Shown: piece after piece, positions 37,804 to 47,427 of the stretch
Numbering within the stretch: position 1 is the stretch's first letter
Layout of the letters: every line of letters starts with the position of its first letter
Assembly (NCBI RefSeq): GCF_021026315.1
Contig: NZ_JAJNCX010000002.1
Span: 547,580-611,579, forward strand
Origin: Rhizobium sp. C4
Lineage (GTDB): Bacteria > Pseudomonadota > Alphaproteobacteria > Rhizobiales > Rhizobiaceae
Direction of reading: 5' to 3'
DNA length: 64,000 nucleotides
The notes under the pieces: generated by a model
What the model was told of the DNA's origin: nothing
Databases searched by the model: none
Seen by the model: the letters and a program-made list of their open reading frames with translations, nothing else
Position numbers and translations under genes: made by a program

Positions 37804-38576
37804 GCTTCGTCCTTGAAGACGGCCGGGCGCTTTTCGATGAAGGCGCGCATGGCCTCCTTGGAGTCCTCGTGCCGGGTCATTTCCACCGTCAGGTTCTGCT
37901 CGAAACGATAGCCATCGCGCAGCGGCATGGTCTCGACCGTGTTGATCGCGCGCTTGGCAAGGCTGAGCGCCTTCGGGCTCTTGGAGGCGATCGAGCGGGC
38001 GATCTTCATCGCCTCTTCCATCAGCTGGTCGAGCGGAACGCAGGCCTCGATGATGCCACGACGATAGGCTTCCTCGGCCGGCAGGCGATAGCCGGTGAGA
38101 ATCATGCGCCGTGCCAGCGAGTGTGGGAAGATGCGCATCGTGTGGCGCGCGCCGCCCATAAGCCCGATATCGATCTCCGGCAGGGCGAAGAAGGCGTTGT
38201 CGGAGGCAAGGATGATGTCAGCATTCGTCACCGGGCCCATGCCGGCGCCGAGCGCCGGGCCGTTGACGGCGGCAATCACCGGCTTGTTGCATTCCATGAT
38301 GCAGTTGGCGACTTCGCGGGTGCGGCGCAGATGCCGATAGGTCTCGCCCTTGATCTCGCCGACATTGCCGCGCGACTTGATGTCGGCGCCGGCGGAGAAG
38401 ATCTTGCCCTGGCCGGTGATGATGATGACGCGGACATCCGGCGTATCGTTAAGCTCGTCGAAAACCTCGATCAGCTCTTCGGTGAACTCGCGCGAGTAAG
38501 CGTTGACCGGCGGGTTGGTCATGGTGACCACGGCGATGTGGTCGGCAATTTCGGTCTTGATCAGATTGTTTTGCAT
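37800..38576 (-). CDS. enoyl-CoA hydratase/isomerase family protein
   Basis: A 258-residue crotonase-fold protein with oxyanion-hole segments KIFSAGADIKSR and NGPALGAGMGPVTNADI, and a catalytic-region Glu in FALPEIDIGLMGGA; the second Glu of classical hydratases (PE in GxxP) is replaced by GG-type residues. It probably hydrates or isomerises an enoyl-CoA made by the flanking dehydrogenases. It overlaps the downstream gene by 4 bp and follows the upstream dehydrogenase by 20 bp. Confidence 0.87.
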   Translation of the reverse strand: MQNNLIKTEIADHIAVVTMTNPPVNAYSREFTEELIEVFDELNDTPDVRVIIITGQGKIFSAGADIKSRGNVGEIKGETYRHLRRTREVANCIMECNKPVIAAVNGPALGAGMGPVTNADIILASDNAFFALPEIDIGLMGGARHTMRIFPHSLARRMILTGYRLPAEEAYRRGIIEACVPLDQLMEEAMKIARSIASKSPKALSLAKRAINTVETMPLRDGYRFEQNLTVEMTRHEDSKEAMRAFIEKRPAVFKDEA

Positions 38577-38596
38577 GGGGTTTCTCCCGAGCGCCG

Positions 38597-39715
38597 TCAG
38601 GCGGCTCGCTCCTCGATGACGAACTGGCGGCGCAACTGTTCGGCCTGGCCGAGCATGCCGCCGAGATTGATGGCGCGCTTCAGGTAGAGCCCGATGTCGG
38701 ACTCGTCGGTAAAGCCCATGGCGCCGTAAAGATGGATGGCGCGCCGCGCGATCAGCGAGGCGGCATCAGAGGCGCGCGCCTTGGCGGCGAGCACGGCAAG
38801 GCGTGAAGCCTTCTCGTCTTCGCCTTCCAGGAACTCGATGGCGTTGACGACGGCGGCGGCCGCCATTTCAGCTTCCGACCAGAGATCGACCAGACGATGC
38901 TGGATGACCTGGAAGGAGGCGATCGGCTTGCCGAACTGGACGCGGTTGACCGTGTATTCGCGCGCCATCTCGAAGGCCCGGCTGGCAATGCCGGACAGTT
39001 CGGCGGAAGCGGCAACGCGGGCAAGGTCGATCGCCTTCGCGACGGTCTTTGCGTCCGCGCCGTCGATCAGGCATTTTTCGGGCGCGACGCGGCAGCCTTC
39101 CAGAACGAGGATCGAAAGCGGCGTGCCTTCAACACCTTCCTTGTCGGCGCGGCTAAGGCCGGTGCAGTCCGAGGGGAGGCTGAGCAGCAGCGTCTTGCCG
39201 TCGACTTCTGCCAGCACGATGAAATCCGTGGCGGAATGCGCGGCTTCAACGAACTCGATATGACCGTCGAGGCGGATCACATTGCCCTCGCGCCGGCCAT
39301 TGAGGCGGACGAGGTGGCCATTGGCTTCGATGGCGGGCACCACAATCGCGCTGCCGGCGATCAGCCCTTCGGCAAGACGGCTGCGTTCGGCGCTGTCGGG
39401 AGCAGCGGCGAGCAGAAGTGAGGAGAGCACGGAGGCCGTCGTCATGGGCGAGGGGATCAGCGCGCGGCCGAGCGCTTCGCTGATGATCGCCTGGTGGCGG
39501 ATGCCAAGCCCGGCGCCGCCGAGTTCTTCCGGCAGCATGAGGCCGAGCCAGCCGGCCTCTGCCATTTCGGTCCATTGCGCGGTGTCCATGTCGCGATGAT
39601 CGCCGCGCAGCGCGCGGACGGTCTTCGGACCCGGGCGGTTTTCGGCAAAGGCGGCCACGCTGTCGCGCAGCATCGCCAGTTCGCCGTCTTCGTCATCCAT
39701 GACCATCTGAGGCAT
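38597..39715 (-). CDS. acyl-CoA dehydrogenase family protein, subunit lacking the EIQR motif
   Basis: A 372-residue acyl-CoA dehydrogenase-like protein. The N- and middle domains are present ([35 protein letters not shown]). The C-terminus reads [19 protein letters not shown] and lacks the usual GG-x-EIQR adenine-binding motif, and a canonical NAGSD-type segment is missing. In mycobacterial steroid degradation such short partners pair with a complete subunit to make alpha2-beta2 enzymes, so it may be a partner of the enzyme at 36646-37803. It lies 48 bp after the acyl-CoA ligase gene. Confidence 0.87.
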   Translation of the reverse strand: MPQMVMDDEDGELAMLRDSVAAFAENRPGPKTVRALRGDHRDMDTAQWTEMAEAGWLGLMLPEELGGAGLGIRHQAIISEALGRALIPSPMTTASVLSSLLLAAAPDSAERSRLAEGLIAGSAIVVPAIEANGHLVRLNGRREGNVIRLDGHIEFVEAAHSATDFIVLAEVDGKTLLLSLPSDCTGLSRADKEGVEGTPLSILVLEGCRVAPEKCLIDGADAKTVAKAIDLARVAASAELSGIASRAFEMAREYTVNRVQFGKPIASFQVIQHRLVDLWSEAEMAAAAVVNAIEFLEGEDEKASRLAVLAAKARASDAASLIARRAIHLYGAMGFTDESDIGLYLKRAINLGGMLGQAEQLRRQFVIEERAA

Positions 39716-39763
39716 GGTTGCTCCTTTTCAGTCTCCGGCGGACGAACGTCCTGCCGATATGCT

Positions 39764-41395
39764 TCAGGTGTTGAATGTAAAGTCGCGGAATTGCTCGCGA
39801 AGCTTGTTCTTCTGCAGCTTGCCGGTGGCGGTGTGCGGCAGCTCGTCGACAAAGACGACGTCGTCCGGCAGCCACCATTTGGCGACGCGGTCGGAGAGGA
39901 AGTCGAGGATTTCCTGCTTCTCCGGCTCGGCCTGCGGCTTGCGGATCACGAGCAGCAGCGGCCGTTCCTGCCATTTCGGATGGGGCAGGCCGATGACGGC
40001 GGCCTCCTGTACGGCGGGATGCGCCACAGCGGCATTTTCGAGATCGATGGAGGAGATCCATTCGCCGCCGGACTTGATGACGTCCTTGGAGCGGTCGGTG
40101 AGGCGGATATAGCCTTCGCGGTCGATGCAGGCGACGTCGCCGGTGGCAAACCAGCCGTCCTCGTCCAGAACCTCGCCGCCTTCGCCCTTGAAATAGCCGG
40201 CTGTGACCCAGGGGCCGCGTACCTTCAGGTCGCCGCTCGTCTCGCCGTCATGCGCCAGCGGCTGACCATCTTCGTTGGTGATGCGCAGTTCCACGCCATA
40301 GATGGCGCGGCCCTGCTTGGCGCGAATGGTGATCTGCTCTTCGATCGGAAGATCGCGATGCTTGGGCAGGAGATTACCGATGGTGCCGAGCGGGCTCGTC
40401 TCGCTCATGCCCCAGGCATGAAGGGTCTCCGCGCCGAGAAGATGGTGCAGCTTCTCGATGATGGCGCGCGGCGCGGCAGAGCCGCCGATGACAACGCGTT
40501 CCAGTTTGATGCGGCTGAGATCGAGGCCGGGTGTTTCCTCGATATATTTGAGGAAACCGAGCCAGACGGTGGGCACGCCGAGCGAGAAATTGCAGTTTTC
40601 TTCAGCCGCAAGCTCGAACAGGCTCTTGCCGTCGAGCCAGGGGCCGGGCAACACGACCTTCGCGCCGCACATGGCGGATGCGTAAGGGATGCCCCAGGCA
40701 TTCACATGGAAAAGCGGAACGGCGAGCAGCACGCTGTCGCGGCTCGAAAGCTTGAGGCCGTCGGTAGAGCAGGCGGTGAAGGAATGCAGGAGCGTCGAAC
40801 GGTGGCTGTAGAGCACGCCCTTCGGATTGCCGGTCGTGCCGGATGTGTAGCAGAGCGAGGAGGCTTCCGTTTCGGGGAACTGCGGCCAGTCGAGCTGGTC
40901 GTCCTGAGCGCCGATCACATCTTCATAAGCCGCACAGTCGCCAGCCTCGGCCGGCAGATGCGCGCTGTCCGTCATGGCAACGAAGCGCTCGACGGTGCCG
41001 AGATGCGGCCTGAGCTTGCCGATAAGGCCGGCAAAGGTGATGTCGAAGAAGAGAACCTTGTCTTCGGCGTGATTGACGATGTACTCGATCTGCTCAGGGA
41101 AAAGCCGCGGGTTGACCGTGTGGAGGACTGCGCCAATTCCGGAGACGGCGAAATAGAGTTCCATATGGCGATGCGTGTTCCAGGCCAGCGTGCCGACGCG
41201 GTCGCCGGGCTTCACGCCCATGGCCACAAGCGCCTTGGCAAGCTGCTTGGCGCGGCTGCGGATCTCGCGATAGCTGGAACGAACGGTCGTGCCTTCGCAG
41301 GTCCGCGAGACGATCTCGGTGTCCGGATGATAGGTAGCGGCATGCTCGATCAAGGACGAAATCAGCAATTGCCGCTCCTGCATAAGAGCGCGCAT
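39764..41395 (-). CDS. AMP-forming acyl-CoA ligase (FadD-like)
   Basis: A 543-residue adenylate-forming enzyme. The ATP loop [12 protein letters not shown], the adenylation motif AWGMSETSP and [14 protein letters not shown], and the C-terminal lysine in [11 protein letters not shown] are all present. It activates a carboxylic acid to its CoA ester, the entry step for the dehydrogenases that follow. The ATG at 41395 has GGGAGG upstream with a short 4-bp spacer; the next ATG is 12 bp further in. It heads the eight-gene minus-strand unit, and two TTCAY-N4-GTGAA palindromes lie in its divergent promoter. Confidence 0.9.
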   Translation of the reverse strand: MRALMQERQLLISSLIEHAATYHPDTEIVSRTCEGTTVRSSYREIRSRAKQLAKALVAMGVKPGDRVGTLAWNTHRHMELYFAVSGIGAVLHTVNPRLFPEQIEYIVNHAEDKVLFFDITFAGLIGKLRPHLGTVERFVAMTDSAHLPAEAGDCAAYEDVIGAQDDQLDWPQFPETEASSLCYTSGTTGNPKGVLYSHRSTLLHSFTACSTDGLKLSSRDSVLLAVPLFHVNAWGIPYASAMCGAKVVLPGPWLDGKSLFELAAEENCNFSLGVPTVWLGFLKYIEETPGLDLSRIKLERVVIGGSAAPRAIIEKLHHLLGAETLHAWGMSETSPLGTIGNLLPKHRDLPIEEQITIRAKQGRAIYGVELRITNEDGQPLAHDGETSGDLKVRGPWVTAGYFKGEGGEVLDEDGWFATGDVACIDREGYIRLTDRSKDVIKSGGEWISSIDLENAAVAHPAVQEAAVIGLPHPKWQERPLLLVIRKPQAEPEKQEILDFLSDRVAKWWLPDDVVFVDELPHTATGKLQKNKLREQFRDFTFNT

Positions 41396-41508
41396 GGAAC
41401 CTCCCAATTCAAATTACCAGGCGATGCTCCCGACACCGCCTTCATGTTGTCCAAACAGTCACAAGGGACGGCGCGACTGTCAAACAAAACTCATTTGCGA
41501 AGTTAGAA

Positions 41509-41522
41509 TTCACCAGTGTGAA
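41509..41522. promoter_or_regulatory. TTCAY-N4-GTGAA palindrome, ligase/SnoaL promoter, site 1
   Basis: TTCACCAGTGTGAA is a perfect 5+5 palindrome 114 bp before the ligase start. It is one of two copies in this 291-bp divergent promoter region. Confidence 0.62.
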
Positions 41523-41591
41523 GTTTGCGGGTTCGTCCGCATCCGATCCGGCCGCGTAAATCCGGCCCGACCGCCTGCAAACACAGGCAAA

Positions 41592-41605
41592 TTCACAGAT
41601 GTGAA
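41592..41605. promoter_or_regulatory. TTCAY-N4-GTGAA palindrome, ligase/SnoaL promoter, site 2
   Basis: TTCACAGATGTGAA lies 82 bp before the SnoaL-like gene. Its start is 83 bp from that of site 1, close to eight helical turns, so a looped or cooperative complex is possible. Confidence 0.62.
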
Positions 41606-41686
41606 AGATGACCTTTTATGTGTATTGCTTTTGACGGGAGGGAAGTCGCGTTTCTATTTTGTGTTCCGCTCAAGTGGGAGGAGCAC

Positions 41687-42238
41687 ATGCAGAATATCAA
41701 CGCCGCCGTCCAGGAATTGCTCGACCGTGAGGCGATCCGCGATTGTCTCTATCGCTATTGCCGTGGCGTCGATCGCGCCGACGAGGATGCATTGCGCTCG
41801 GCCTATTGGGAAGATGCGATCGACCGGCACGGGCCCTATCAGGGAAGTGCTGCCGGCTTCATCGAATGGGCGCTGAAGGCGCTGCCGGGTTTCGAGCGCA
41901 GCATTCACCAGATCACCAATGTTCTCATCGAGTTCCAGCCGGACGGCGCGGCGGTGGAGTCGCAGTTCACCGCCTATCAGCGTGCGCCGAACGCCGAGGG
42001 GGTCATGCAGCAGTTTCTGCTGATGGGCCGTTATGCGGACTGGTTCGAGAAGCGTGGCGCCGAGTGGCGGGTCAAGCGCCGCACCGTCATCTATGACTGG
42101 GTGGAAGAGCAGCCTCTGCCTGCCGAAAGCGAGGCCGAACGCTTCGGCGTACGCCAGCCGATCGGGGGCAAGAAGCCCGACGATGCGGTCTATGAACTCC
42201 TGTCATCTGCGGCTGTGCGGCGCGCCGTCACCGCATAA
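41687..42238 (+). CDS. SnoaL-like (NTF2-fold) protein
   Basis: A 183-residue protein of the SnoaL_4/NTF2-like group. The opening [22 protein letters not shown] and [13 protein letters not shown] are typical of small alpha+beta cone proteins that include steroid isomerases, dehydratases and ring-hydroxylating dioxygenase small subunits. The reaction is not predictable. GGGAGGAG precedes the ATG. It is divergent from the acyl-CoA ligase and probably shares its IclR control. The last 20 residues are Ala-rich and less conserved. Confidence 0.85.
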   Translation: MQNINAAVQELLDREAIRDCLYRYCRGVDRADEDALRSAYWEDAIDRHGPYQGSAAGFIEWALKALPGFERSIHQITNVLIEFQPDGAAVESQFTAYQRAPNAEGVMQQFLLMGRYADWFEKRGAEWRVKRRTVIYDWVEEQPLPAESEAERFGVRQPIGGKKPDDAVYELLSSAAVRRAVTA

Positions 42239-42330
42239 ATTATTCGTTTTTGACCAATACCGACGACAGAATTCATGTATTCTCCCCAGCATAAACGAAG
42301 GCCATAAGGCCATCAGGGGAGCGTCGAGGA

Positions 42331-43314
42331 ATGAAATATGTCGTCGATACTGTAGGGGATCTCTCGGGCGGTGACGCCTGGCAGACCGCTGTCACGGAAA
42401 CCTATTTTCCGCTGGATACCGAATATCGCAACCGGCGCGAATTCAGAGGCGCGCTGGAAACTTGGTCGCTCGGCATGGTCGGCGTGTCGCGGGTGCAATG
42501 CGACGGCCTGCTTTATCGCCGCCACCGCAAGCATTTCCTCAACGAGCGGGATTCGAGCCTTCTCGTCACCATTCCGATGATGAGCGAGGTGAATTTCTCG
42601 CAGGGCTCGCGGACGGTGAAATGCCAGACGGGCGGGTTCCTGATCGAACGGGGCGATGCGCCTTACGAATTCTGGCACGGCAAGACCAACGATCTCTGGG
42701 TGCTGAAAGTGCCCTCGGCGAGCGTGCGTTCGCGCATCGGCTCGGCCGATCGCCTGAGCGCGTTGAGCTTTGATGCCACGCAAGGGGTTGCAGCCCTCTT
42801 CCTCGATACCGTGCGGCTGACCATCGAACGTGCGCCGGAAATCAACGAGGCGGCGCGGGAACTGGCCGGCAAGCACATTCTCGACATGCTCTGCCTTTCG
42901 ATCGTCAGCGATGACCGGGTGCTCGACAGCAATGTCTCGCCGATCCGGGCGAGCCACCTGCATCGTGCCGAGCAATATATCCGCGACAACCTGAAGAACC
43001 CGGACCTTGGGCCGCATTCGGTCGCGGACGCCTGCGGCATCTCGCTGCGCTATCTGCAGGGTCTTTTCCAGGACAGCGACAAGTCGATCAACAGCTTCAT
43101 CCGCGATTGCCGGCTCGACCGCTGCGCCGAGGACCTGACGGCGCTGACGGCCAAGGGCACGATTGCCGAGATCGCCTATCGCTGGGGCTTTGCCGACCAG
43201 TCGCAATTCTGCAAGCACTACCGCACCCGCTTCGGCTGCTCGCCCTCCGACACCCGTCGCCAGGCGATCAGCACGCCCGACATGCCGCCACCCGGCCGCG
43301 TCCGCCGGAACTGA
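42331..43314 (+). CDS. AraC family transcriptional regulator
   Basis: A 327-residue regulator. Residues about 15-190 match an AraC-binding-like cupin domain (LLVTIPMMSEVNF, YEFWHGKTNDLWVLKVPSA). The C-terminal two helix-turn-helix motifs run from about 225 to 315 (VADACGISLRYLQGLFQD, IAEIAYRWGFADQSQFCKHYRTRFG). It is followed after 104 bp by the hydantoinase genes on the same strand and probably controls them. Two palindromes lie in that gap. Confidence 0.9.
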   Translation: MKYVVDTVGDLSGGDAWQTAVTETYFPLDTEYRNRREFRGALETWSLGMVGVSRVQCDGLLYRRHRKHFLNERDSSLLVTIPMMSEVNFSQGSRTVKCQTGGFLIERGDAPYEFWHGKTNDLWVLKVPSASVRSRIGSADRLSALSFDATQGVAALFLDTVRLTIERAPEINEAARELAGKHILDMLCLSIVSDDRVLDSNVSPIRASHLHRAEQYIRDNLKNPDLGPHSVADACGISLRYLQGLFQDSDKSINSFIRDCRLDRCAEDLTALTAKGTIAEIAYRWGFADQSQFCKHYRTRFGCSPSDTRRQAISTPDMPPPGRVRRN

Positions 43315-43339
43315 TGACGGCCTGATACAATTCAAAGTT

Positions 43340-43353
43340 GTTCAATATTGAAC
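43340..43353. promoter_or_regulatory. palindrome GTTCAATATTGAAC upstream of hyuA
   Basis: A perfect 14-bp palindrome between the AraC gene and hyuA, 66 bp before the hyuA start. It is a candidate operator, though AraC proteins usually bind direct repeats. Confidence 0.45.
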
Positions 43354-43374
43354 CGGTTCCCCACGGGGAACCGG
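43353..43374. promoter_or_regulatory. 22-bp palindrome abutting the first
   Basis: Arms CCGGTTCCCC and GGGGAACCGG separated by AC form a perfect inverted repeat. It could fold as a hairpin after the AraC gene or be a binding site. A 2-base centre is too tight for a good RNA loop, and no T-run follows. Confidence 0.45.
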
Positions 43375-43418
43375 AACGACCCCTCGCGTCTATCGGACGC
43401 CCATCTTGAGGAACCAGC

Positions 43419-45446
43419 ATGAGCAAGACCAGAGTCGCCGTCGATGTCGGAGGAACCTTCACCGACATCTGCATCATGGACGAGGAGAGCGGCGCGATCC
43501 GCATCGAAAAGACGTCCTCGACGCCGCATGACCCGATGCAGGCGATCCTGAACGGGATCGAGCAGGCGAAGATCGACCTGTCCGAGGTCACGATGTTTTC
43601 GCATGGCACGACGGTTGCCACCAATGCGCTGATCACCCGGCGCATCCCGCGCACGGCCATGGTCTGCACCGAAGGTTTCCGCGACGTGGTGGAAATCCGC
43701 CGCTCCAACAAGGAAGATCTCTGGGACACCTACAAGGATGTCGCCAAGCCCTACGTTCCGCGCCGCGACCGCCTGACGGTTCTGGAGCGCGTCGATGCCG
43801 ACGGCAAGGTGATGACGCCGCTCGACGTTGCTGGTGCACGCCGCATCGCGGAAATCCTGAAGAAGCGTGATGTGAAGTCCGTCGCCGTCTGCTTCATGAA
43901 CTCCTATGTCAACGGCGAGAACGAGCGCCGGATGCGGGATATCCTGAAAGAGGTCATGCCGGACATCCCGGTCTCCATTTCTTCGGAAGTCATGCCGGAG
44001 ATCTTCGAGCATGAGCGGTTTTCGACCACGATGGCCAACTCCGTCTGCGCGCCGGTCGTGGTCGACTATGTCTCGCGGCTGGGTGAAAAGCTGGCAGAGG
44101 GCGGCTACCAGCGCGACCTCTTGCTGCTCCATAGCGGCGGTGGCGTGATGACGCCGGCAAGCGTCAAGGAATTCTCGGCGCGTCTGGCCGGTTCCGGCAT
44201 TGCAGCAGGCGCGATTGCCAGCCGCTTCATCGGCAATCTCTGCGGCTTCCCGAACTCGATCGGCTTCGACATGGGCGGCACGAGCACGGACGTGTCGCTG
44301 GCCTATAATGGCGAGCCGCGCATCACCAAGGACTGGTTCATCGAATATGGCTACCCCATCCGCTTCCCCTCGATCGAAGTCCTGACCATCGGCGCCGGCG
44401 GCGGCTCGCTGGCCTGGCGCGACGAGGGCGGGTCGCTCCGCAACGGTCCGCAATCGGCCGGCGCCTATCCGGGACCGGCCTGCTACAAGAACGGCAACAA
44501 GACCGCGACCAATACGGACGCCAATGTCGTGCTCGGCCGCCTCGGCACCAGCCTTGCCGGAGGCAAGATCACGCTCGACCCTGAACTGGCGCATGAGGCC
44601 GTGCAGGACACCGTGGCCGGTCCGTTCAACATGGGTCTGCACCAGGCGGCCGAAGCCATTGTCGCCGTTGCCAATTCCAACATGGCGAATGCCGTTCGCC
44701 TTCTCTCGATCAGCCGTGGTTATGACCCGCGCGATTTTGCGCTTGTCGCCTTCGGCGGGGCCGGCGCGCTGCATGGCGCGGCGGTCGCCAAGGAACTCTC
44801 GATCCCGACCGTCATCGTGCCGCCGAACCCCGGCGTCACCTCGGCGCTCGGCTGCCTGCTGGTCGATGTCCAGCACGATTTCTCCGACAGCTTCATGACC
44901 AATGCTTCGACCGTGGCTCCGGACGAGATGGAAGCAGCCTTCGCCAAAATGGAAGCGCAGGCCGTCGAGCGTCTGATCCACGAGGGCGTGGCGCGCGAAG
45001 ACATGACGCTCATGCGCTCCGTCGAGATGATGTATGCCGGCCAGTGGCGCTCGTTGTCGGTCTCGGCGCCTGCCAGGATCGTCAGCGTTTCCGATCTGGT
45101 CGAAGGCTTCCATGCCGAGCATGAGCGTGAGTTCAACTTCCGCCGCGATGAGGCCCCGGTTGCGATTTTCCGCATTGCGATCAAGGCGATCGGTACTGTG
45201 CCCAAGGCCGATATGCCGAAATTCGAGGTGAAGCCGCATACGCCGGCGCCCGTCTCGCGCCGCAAGGTCTGGTTCGATGCGGTCGCCCATGATGCGGCGA
45301 TCTACGAGCGCGAAAATCTCGAAGCAGGGGCCGCCTTTGAAGGCCCGGCGATTGTCGAACAGTTCGACTCCACGACGGTCGTGCCGCCCGGCATGAGCGC
45401 GAAGGTCGATGCCTACATGAACATCCTCATTTCCACGAAAGGCTGA
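43419..45446 (+). CDS. hyuA: hydantoinase/oxoprolinase family protein, HyuA-type subunit
   Basis: A 675-residue protein of the HyuA/acetone-carboxylase-beta family. The N-terminal ASKHA-type phosphate loop VDVGGTFTD and a second one, FDMGGTSTDVSL (about 280), form the ATP site. Family members couple ATP use to opening of N-methylhydantoin, 5-oxoproline or caprolactam rings, or to carboxylation of ketones. The TTGAGGA ribosome-binding site precedes the ATG. HyuB follows 5 bp later, so they form a two-subunit enzyme. In this island a lactam or imide ring is the likely substrate. Confidence 0.9.
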   Translation: MSKTRVAVDVGGTFTDICIMDEESGAIRIEKTSSTPHDPMQAILNGIEQAKIDLSEVTMFSHGTTVATNALITRRIPRTAMVCTEGFRDVVEIRRSNKEDLWDTYKDVAKPYVPRRDRLTVLERVDADGKVMTPLDVAGARRIAEILKKRDVKSVAVCFMNSYVNGENERRMRDILKEVMPDIPVSISSEVMPEIFEHERFSTTMANSVCAPVVVDYVSRLGEKLAEGGYQRDLLLLHSGGGVMTPASVKEFSARLAGSGIAAGAIASRFIGNLCGFPNSIGFDMGGTSTDVSLAYNGEPRITKDWFIEYGYPIRFPSIEVLTIGAGGGSLAWRDEGGSLRNGPQSAGAYPGPACYKNGNKTATNTDANVVLGRLGTSLAGGKITLDPELAHEAVQDTVAGPFNMGLHQAAEAIVAVANSNMANAVRLLSISRGYDPRDFALVAFGGAGALHGAAVAKELSIPTVIVPPNPGVTSALGCLLVDVQHDFSDSFMTNASTVAPDEMEAAFAKMEAQAVERLIHEGVAREDMTLMRSVEMMYAGQWRSLSVSAPARIVSVSDLVEGFHAEHEREFNFRRDEAPVAIFRIAIKAIGTVPKADMPKFEVKPHTPAPVSRRKVWFDAVAHDAAIYERENLEAGAAFEGPAIVEQFDSTTVVPPGMSAKVDAYMNILISTKG

Positions 45447-45451
45447 GCACC

Positions 45452-47419
45452 ATGAACAAGATGACGAATGTCGGCGGCAGCCTCGACCCCGTAACCTTTG
45501 AAGTTCTGAAGAACTCCTTCATCACCTCCGTCGATCAGATGGCCGAGCAGATGCTGCGCACCTGCTATTCCTTCGTGATCTACAACCGCGACTTTTCCAA
45601 CGGCCTGCATGACAGCGACGGCAATTCGGTCGCGCAAGGGAACCAGGATATCGCGGTGCATGTCGGCACGCTGCATTTCACCTGCAAGGACGTGATCCGC
45701 GCCTTCGAGGGCGAGATGGTGCCGGGCGACGTCTATGCCATCAACGACCCCTATGCCGGCGGCACACACTTTTCCGACGTGCGACTTGTGCGGCCCATCT
45801 TCGATGAGGATCACCTGATCGGCTTCTCCCAGTCGAACGGCCACTGGTCCGATCTTGGCGGCTCGGTTCCGGGCTCTTTCGACGTAACGGCGCGCGAAAT
45901 GTTCCGCGAGGGCATGCGCATCACGCCGGTGCGGCTCTTCCACGGCGGGCGCTTCTGTGCCGACGTGGCGAACCTCATCGCCGCCCAGACCCGCGACCCG
46001 GCCTCGATCATCGGCGATATCCATTCGCAGTCGCAGGCAACGCAGGTCGCCGAACGTGAGCTGCTGCGTCTGGTGCGCAAATATGGTCGCGATCAGGTGA
46101 CGCGCGGCATGCAGGAGGTGCAGGACTATGTGGAGCGCGCCGCGCGCAAGCGCGTCGCCGAACTGCCTGACGGCACATGGGAGACGGTGGACTATATCGA
46201 CCGCGATCCGGCGACCGGCGAGGGGATGATCCCGATCCGCATCAAGATGACGATCAAGGGCGATACGATCCATTACGACTTCACCGGCAGCCATGCGACG
46301 ATTGCGTCCATGTACAACTCAGCACCCGGCGCGACCTTCTCGGCTGTGGTGGCCGGCACGAAGACCTTCTTCCCCGATCTGCCGCTCAATTCCGGCTTCT
46401 ACCGGATGATCGAGGTGACGGCGCCGAAGAACAGCGTCGTCAGCGCCGAATGGCCGGTCGCCGTCACCGGCTTCCTGATGCCCTTCGAGAAGATCATGAA
46501 TGCGATCTTCGAAATGTGGTCGAAGATCATGCCGGAGCGGGCGATTGCCTGCGCCTTCAACCTCGAATATCTGCTCGCCGGCGGGCTTGATGCCCGCAAG
46601 CCCGAAAAGCCGATCTTCATGTTCTACGAATGGCTGCCCGGCGGCTGGGGCGGGCGCAACGGCAAGGACGGCGCGGATGTGACGACCGCCTGCTTCGGCA
46701 CCGGCCTGATGTCGCAGCCGAACGAGGGCAACGAGCGCGTCAACCCGACCCATACGATCGAGTTCCAGATCCTGCAGGACTCGGCCGGTCCCGGCAAATG
46801 GCGCGGCGGCGTCGGCGTGCAGAAGACATCGCTGCTGCTGGAATCCGAAAAGGCCGTCATGTCCTATATCTGCGACCGCGAACGTGCCGTCGTCTGGGGC
46901 GTGGAAGGCGGACTTCCGTCCATGCCGCACGGTCTGACGATCAAGCGGGCGGGCGAGGAGAAGGAAACCTGGCTCGGCTCCGTCTTCTCCGACTACCCGG
47001 TCTTCTCCGGTGACCAGTTCGCAAGGCCAACGGCCGGCGGTGGCGGCTTCGGCGATCCGCTGGTGCGCGACCCGCAGAAGGTTCTGGTCGACGTGATTGA
47101 CGACTATGTCTCGATCCGCCGCGCGGCGCTCGACTATGGCGTCGTGATCAAGGAAGTGGATGCCGATCTCTGCGAATACGAGATCGACGTAGCCGCGACC
47201 GATGCGCTGCGCGCCGACATGCGATCGAAGCGGGTTGGCTGGGCTCGGATGGACCCCGCCGAGGTGTCGCGCCTCTACAAGGCCGGCGAGATCGACGCGC
47301 TCGACGCCGTGCGCCGCTATGCGGTGATCCTCGACTGGGAAAGCGGCGAGGTCCTGCCGAAGACCACGGAGCAGTTCCGCGAGAGCTACGAGAAGCGGAC
47401 CGTCGCCCATTGGGGCTGA
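45452..47419 (+). CDS. hyuB: hydantoinase B/oxoprolinase family protein, HyuB-type subunit
   Basis: A 655-residue partner of HyuA. The opening LDPVTFEVLKNSF and the segments NQDIAVHVGTLHFT, DVYAINDPYAGGTHFSDVRLV and WLPGGWGGRNGKDG are characteristic of HyuB, which carries metal ligands and the second part of the active site. Its length is longer than the usual 500-600 residues of small HyuB, resembling caprolactamase or acetophenone-carboxylase subunits. A strong terminator follows, so hyuAB form a two-gene unit. Confidence 0.9.
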   Translation: MNKMTNVGGSLDPVTFEVLKNSFITSVDQMAEQMLRTCYSFVIYNRDFSNGLHDSDGNSVAQGNQDIAVHVGTLHFTCKDVIRAFEGEMVPGDVYAINDPYAGGTHFSDVRLVRPIFDEDHLIGFSQSNGHWSDLGGSVPGSFDVTAREMFREGMRITPVRLFHGGRFCADVANLIAAQTRDPASIIGDIHSQSQATQVAERELLRLVRKYGRDQVTRGMQEVQDYVERAARKRVAELPDGTWETVDYIDRDPATGEGMIPIRIKMTIKGDTIHYDFTGSHATIASMYNSAPGATFSAVVAGTKTFFPDLPLNSGFYRMIEVTAPKNSVVSAEWPVAVTGFLMPFEKIMNAIFEMWSKIMPERAIACAFNLEYLLAGGLDARKPEKPIFMFYEWLPGGWGGRNGKDGADVTTACFGTGLMSQPNEGNERVNPTHTIEFQILQDSAGPGKWRGGVGVQKTSLLLESEKAVMSYICDRERAVVWGVEGGLPSMPHGLTIKRAGEEKETWLGSVFSDYPVFSGDQFARPTAGGGGFGDPLVRDPQKVLVDVIDDYVSIRRAALDYGVVIKEVDADLCEYEIDVAATDALRADMRSKRVGWARMDPAEVSRLYKAGEIDALDAVRRYAVILDWESGEVLPKTTEQFRESYEKRTVAHWG

Positions 47420-47427
47420 TCTTGAGA

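Noticed and set aside
35641..37911. 756-residue + strand frame across livG and the acyl-CoA dehydrogenase
   Set aside because: Antisense to two genes with complete family motifs; no domain of its own.
41440..41453. Another TTCAT-like half-site in the ligase promoter
   Set aside because: TTCATGTTGTCCAA keeps the left arm but the right arm differs from GTGAA at three of five positions.
39494..41506. 670-residue + strand frame antisense to the acyl-CoA ligase
   Set aside because: Shadow frame; the ligase has intact adenylation motifs on the minus strand.
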